From contig NZ_JAGTUT010000001.1 of assembly GCF_025685605.1 (NCBI RefSeq), positions 1,860,001-1,924,000 of the forward strand: a stretch of 64,000 nucleotides of DNA, read 5' to 3'. Below, in pieces: positions 61,461 to 64,000 of this stretch. The position numbers and the translations under genes are program-made. The notes beneath the pieces were generated by a model. It saw only the letters and a list, made by a program, of their open reading frames with translations. It made no database searches and had not been told where the DNA came from. Source of the DNA: Granulicella arctica (GTDB lineage Bacteria; Acidobacteriota; Terriglobia; Terriglobales; Acidobacteriaceae). Every line of letters starts with the position of its first letter. Position 1 is the first letter of the stretch.

Positions 61461-62480
61461 ATGATCGTAGCAATGCAGGACCAGGCGACCGAGGAGCATA
61501 TCCAGCTCGTCATTGAGCGGATGGTGGAGCTCGGTTTCAACGTTCACCGCACCACAGGAGCCACGCAGACAATTTTGGCCGGGGTCGGTACCCCAGGGCA
61601 CTTCGATGTCTCGGAGTTCAAGGTACTGGGCGGCGTCTATGATGCCTATCGCATTTCCTCTCCGTACAAGCTTGCCGGCCGAAGCTTTCGGCCTGAAGGG
61701 ACGACGATTACGTTTTCCAACGGCGTCGTTGTTGGCGGACCGCAGGTGATCATCATGGCCGGCCCGTGCTCGGTCGAGTCTCGCGAGCAAATCCTGCTGA
61801 GTGCAAAGCAGGTGAAAGCCGCTGGAGCCCAGTTCCTGCGAGGTGGAGCCTTCAAGCCGCGCAGTTCCCCGTACAGCTTTCAGGGTATGGGCCTGGAAGG
61901 CTTGAAACTACTTCGCGAGGTAGGAGATGAGACAGGCCTGCTGGTCATCACCGAGGTCATGGAGATCTCCCAGATTGAACTGATGCTGCCTTATATCGAC
62001 TGTTTCCAGGTCGGGGCGCGCAATATGCAAAACTTCAACCTGCTGCGTGAACTTGGTCATGTGCGGACGCCAGTGTTGATGAAGCGCGGCATCTCCGCGA
62101 CCATCGAAGAGGTTTTATTGAGTGCGGAGTACATTCTCTCTGGTGGCAACTACGACCTGATCCTCTGCGAACGCGGCATTCGTACCTATGAGACGTACAC
62201 GCGAAACACGATGGACATTTCGGCGATTCCGGTGCTGAAAAAGCTCACGCACCTGCCAGTCATGGGCGACCCTTCACATGGCGTCGGCATCCGCGATCTG
62301 GTGCCGCCGATGGCGCTTGCCAGTGTCGCTGCCGGTGCTGACGGATTGTTGATGGAAATGCATCCGAATCCAGATAAAGCAATGTCCGATGGAGCACAAA
62401 GCCTCTATCCTGAGCAGCTTGAGAAGTTGATTGCGCAGCTACGCCTACTTGCTCCCGTTGTTGGTCGGAACGTCGCATAG
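61461..62480 (+). CDS. aroF: 3-deoxy-7-phosphoheptulonate (DAHP) synthase
   Basis: 339 residues of the type I-beta form (AroF/AroA of Thermotoga and Bacillus type). An N-terminal ferredoxin-like regulatory domain covers 1-80 (EEHIQLVIERMVELGFNVHR). The catalytic TIM barrel follows: IIMAGPCSVESREQILLSAK, QFLRGGAFKPRSSPYSFQGM, CFQVGARNMQNFNLLRELG, PVLMKRGISATIEEVLLSAE, HLPVMGDPSHGVGIRDL (metal His) and GLLMEMHPNPDKAMSDGAQS. It starts aromatic synthesis from PEP and erythrose-4-phosphate. The N-domain suggests feedback control by Phe/Tyr. Confidence 0.96.
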   Translation: MIVAMQDQATEEHIQLVIERMVELGFNVHRTTGATQTILAGVGTPGHFDVSEFKVLGGVYDAYRISSPYKLAGRSFRPEGTTITFSNGVVVGGPQVIIMAGPCSVESREQILLSAKQVKAAGAQFLRGGAFKPRSSPYSFQGMGLEGLKLLREVGDETGLLVITEVMEISQIELMLPYIDCFQVGARNMQNFNLLRELGHVRTPVLMKRGISATIEEVLLSAEYILSGGNYDLILCERGIRTYETYTRNTMDISAIPVLKKLTHLPVMGDPSHGVGIRDLVPPMALASVAAGADGLLMEMHPNPDKAMSDGAQSLYPEQLEKLIAQLRLLAPVVGRNVA

Positions 62481-62483
62481 CGC

Positions 62484-63353
62484 ATGATCGAGCGCATCCT
62501 CATCGTCGGGACGGGGCTGATCGGCGCATCGATCGGACTTGCACTGAAAGCTGCCGGGTTTCGAGGTCACATCTCTGGCTGGGACTCAACCCGTCTCGAA
62601 CGTCTCATGGCTCTCGATATGGGAGCTGTAGATGAGGTTGCCTCAAGCCGCGAAGAGGCTCTAAGCGTGGCTCGCCACGCCCATGTGCTTATTTTGGCTG
62701 TGCCGGTGATGGGCATTCTCGACTGGCTGATGGAACTCGCGCCCGCGCTTCGCGCCGGCCAACTTGTGACCGATGTCGGTAGCACCAAGTTGAAGATTGC
62801 TGACCTTGGCCAAGGCTTGTTCGGTGGCGCGGGTGCTCGTTTTTTGCCGGGGCACCCGATGGCCGGCAAGGAATCGGGCGGTGCGGCGCTGGCTGATGCA
62901 GCGTTGTTCCAAGGGGCAATGTGGCTATTTACCCCGTTTGCGGAAGAGCCGACCGAACTGGAGGTTGAGTGGCGCGAGTGGGTGACCAGGTGTGGCGCCC
63001 GCACTCTTGATCTCGACGCCGGGCGACATGATGAGCTTTGCGCCTGGGTGAGCCACCTTCCACAGATGGTCTCGACGGCGCTGACGGCTTTGCTGGAAGA
63101 TCGTTTTGGGGATACTCCTGAGGTGATGGCGGTTGGCGGACGCGCACTGCACGAGATGACCCGGCTCGGCGCCAGTCCCTACAGCATGTGGCGCGACGTT
63201 GCTCTTTCGAATACAACTTCCATCGCCGAAACGCTGTTTGCTTTGGAACAGCGGCTTGCGCATATTCGAGAAAACCTTAAAACACCGGAATTGCGAGACG
63301 AATTCGCTTTGGCCAATAGCTTTCGCGCAAGACGGCGCACTGAGAGCAAGTGA
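62484..63353 (+). CDS. tyrA: Prephenate dehydrogenase
   Basis: 289 residues. The NAD-binding Rossmann start is ILIVGTGLIGASIGLALKAA; LPGHPMAGKESGGAALADAA holds the conserved HPMAG; the helical C-domain follows (DLDAGRHDELCAWVSHLPQM, LFALEQRLAHIRENL). It oxidises prephenate to 4-hydroxyphenylpyruvate. It starts three bases after aroF and ends the aromatic cluster. What follows is unrelated: an AT-rich stretch and a candidate RiPP precursor. Confidence 0.94.
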   Translation: MIERILIVGTGLIGASIGLALKAAGFRGHISGWDSTRLERLMALDMGAVDEVASSREEALSVARHAHVLILAVPVMGILDWLMELAPALRAGQLVTDVGSTKLKIADLGQGLFGGAGARFLPGHPMAGKESGGAALADAALFQGAMWLFTPFAEEPTELEVEWREWVTRCGARTLDLDAGRHDELCAWVSHLPQMVSTALTALLEDRFGDTPEVMAVGGRALHEMTRLGASPYSMWRDVALSNTTSIAETLFALEQRLAHIRENLKTPELRDEFALANSFRARRRTESK

Positions 63354-63562
63354 GGTCACCCATGCTCGGAACTCTCCTCCGCAAACAGAAAAACGATAGC
63401 TGTTTGTTACGAGTAGGCATCAAATACATCGAAAATGATTATTGCAAGATGGTTACTTTAAATGACTTGTTGGCTTTTAACCTTTCTAATACCGGGAAAG
63501 GCCGATATAGTTGTTTGCAGGACAATCGTTCCAAAATCTCAACATAGCCGGGGACAAACACT

Positions 63563-63730
63563 ATGAGCATGCAGCAGAAAATTCAAGGAACCACGAAATC
63601 CGCATACACGAAGCCCACCTTGGTCGAGTATGGCTCGCTTGCAGAGCGTACGAAGATGTTCGGTCTTCTCAACCCAGACGAGCTTCAGCCAGAAGCAATC
63701 ACCCCTTCCGCGACGAGCGTCACGTTCTAA
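63563..63730 (+). CDS. Candidate lasso-peptide (RiPP) precursor, 55 residues
   Basis: ATG 63563 (or 63569) encodes a short peptide. The leader contains YTKPTLVEYGSLAERT (residues 15-30), matching every conserved position of lasso-precursor leaders: Y15, P18, L20, G24, L26 and T30. Thr at the penultimate leader position predicts cleavage after K31. The core would be residues 32-55, starting MFGLLNPDE; D39 and E40 are at core positions 8 and 9, as needed for the isopeptide ring. A Met1 core start is unusual; G34 with E40 at position 7 is the alternative. The gene sits in a visibly AT-richer stretch 209 bases after tyrA, ribosome-binding site GGGGA. The next frame begins nine bases after its stop. 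Confidence 0.72.
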   Translation: MSMQQKIQGTTKSAYTKPTLVEYGSLAERTKMFGLLNPDELQPEAITPSATSVTF

Positions 63731-63739
63731 GGAAGCCTT

Positions 63740-64000
63740 TTGCGAGCTGTAATAGCCTATGGGAGATGCATCGAAAGCGATCTGCCTTTCGATGCACTTC
63801 CTAGCGCAGAACATACTGCAGGCGCGATTCGCATTGAAGTACAACGGGATCCGGAAATTCCAAGGGATCCTGGGGTTTCGGTTCGACCTTGTAATGCCCA
63901 GGGCCGGATGGTTCACATCGTTTCGCATGATCTTTATGTGACCGTTCAGGTTGATCACATTCTAAGTTTTGAGTTGTGGCTCACCGCGAATCGCATTCAA
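63740..64000 (+). CDS. N-terminal part of a possible HPr-kinase-like tailoring protein
   Basis: TTG 63740 has AGGAAG, overlapping the precursor's stop region, at four-base spacing. The frame is open for 87 codons to the window edge. The start (VIAYGRCIESDLPFDALPSA) follows the pattern of HprK-like proteins in lasso clusters, whose first strand reads like xYGLxIxSExPLPEL. The next part is alternating strands (IRIEVQRDPEIP, MVHIVSHDLYVTVQ). The Walker A motif would lie outside. Identity rests on a short N-terminal resemblance and on context, so it is tentative. No other start is supported. Confidence 0.5.
   Translation, partial: MRAVIAYGRCIESDLPFDALPSAEHTAGAIRIEVQRDPEIPRDPGVSVRPCNAQGRMVHIVSHDLYVTVQVDHILSFELWLTANRIQ

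Noticed and set aside
63350..63547. 65-residue frame just after tyrA
   Set aside because: Starts inside the tyrA stop, no ribosome-binding site, no resemblance to any family; the region is better read as AT-rich leader.

Overview
The window is a GC-rich bacterial chromosome segment that reads as Acidobacteria (Terriglobia/Acidobacteriaceae type). The signs are an Oar-like TonB-dependent receptor with an N-terminal carboxypeptidase-regulatory domain, an ECF sigma gene paired with a Ser/Thr kinase, tandem DUF1080 proteins, a WbsX/GH99-like protein and FG-GAP repeat proteins beside ordinary housekeeping genes. This assignment is inference from gene content; no rRNA is present.

Left part (1-20 kb): an accessory, partly decayed region. 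It opens with a truncated kinase and its ECF sigma gene. A broken zinc-ribbon/TPR gene follows (frameshift plus two in-frame TGA codons), then a 1335-residue orphan membrane protein. A compact regulatory unit (membrane protein, winged-helix regulator, shortened CreD) carries three copies of a CTTTG-N5-CAAAG palindrome at its promoters. Further right are a DUF2809 protein, an NTF2-like protein, a decayed gene, a truncated FG-GAP gene, a WbsX-like protein and an ECF sigma/anti-sigma pair. The section ends in the remnant of a P4-type integrase beside tRNA-Ser(UGA), the scar of an old integrated element.

Middle (20-37 kb): envelope and catabolic genes. These are an outer-membrane beta-barrel, a MacB-type permease, a TonB-dependent receptor, a DsbA-like protein lacking its second active-site cysteine, tandem DUF1080 proteins, asnS, a TIM-barrel sugar isomerase-like protein, tandem SGNH hydrolases, a DUF72 protein, gamma-glutamyltranspeptidase, and an ECF sigma gene overlapping a TonB-like gene.

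Housekeeping block (37-56 kb): ispE, tRNA-Gln, prs, rplY, pth, rpsF, rpsR, rplI, ddl, a diguanylate cyclase, ilvA, purA, a HIT protein, rpsA and infC (apparently with an AUU start). Three short genes of 54 to 58 codons lie among these and the trp genes: a membrane protein at 42660, a secreted peptide at 54633 and a secreted peptide at 58572.

Right part (56-64 kb): a response regulator with a lysine/alanine-rich tail, tRNA-Leu, and an aromatic amino-acid cluster trpC-trpF-(leader)-trpB-trpA-chorismate mutase-aroF-tyrA. A candidate attenuator precedes trpB. Directly after tyrA, in a more AT-rich stretch, is a 55-residue peptide with the full YxxPxLxxxGxLxxxT leader signature of lasso-peptide precursors. 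Nine bases later begins a frame, open to the window edge, that may be the N-terminus of an HPr-kinase-like tailoring enzyme. This is the most likely entry to an undescribed biosynthetic system; the rest of the cluster would lie beyond base 64000.
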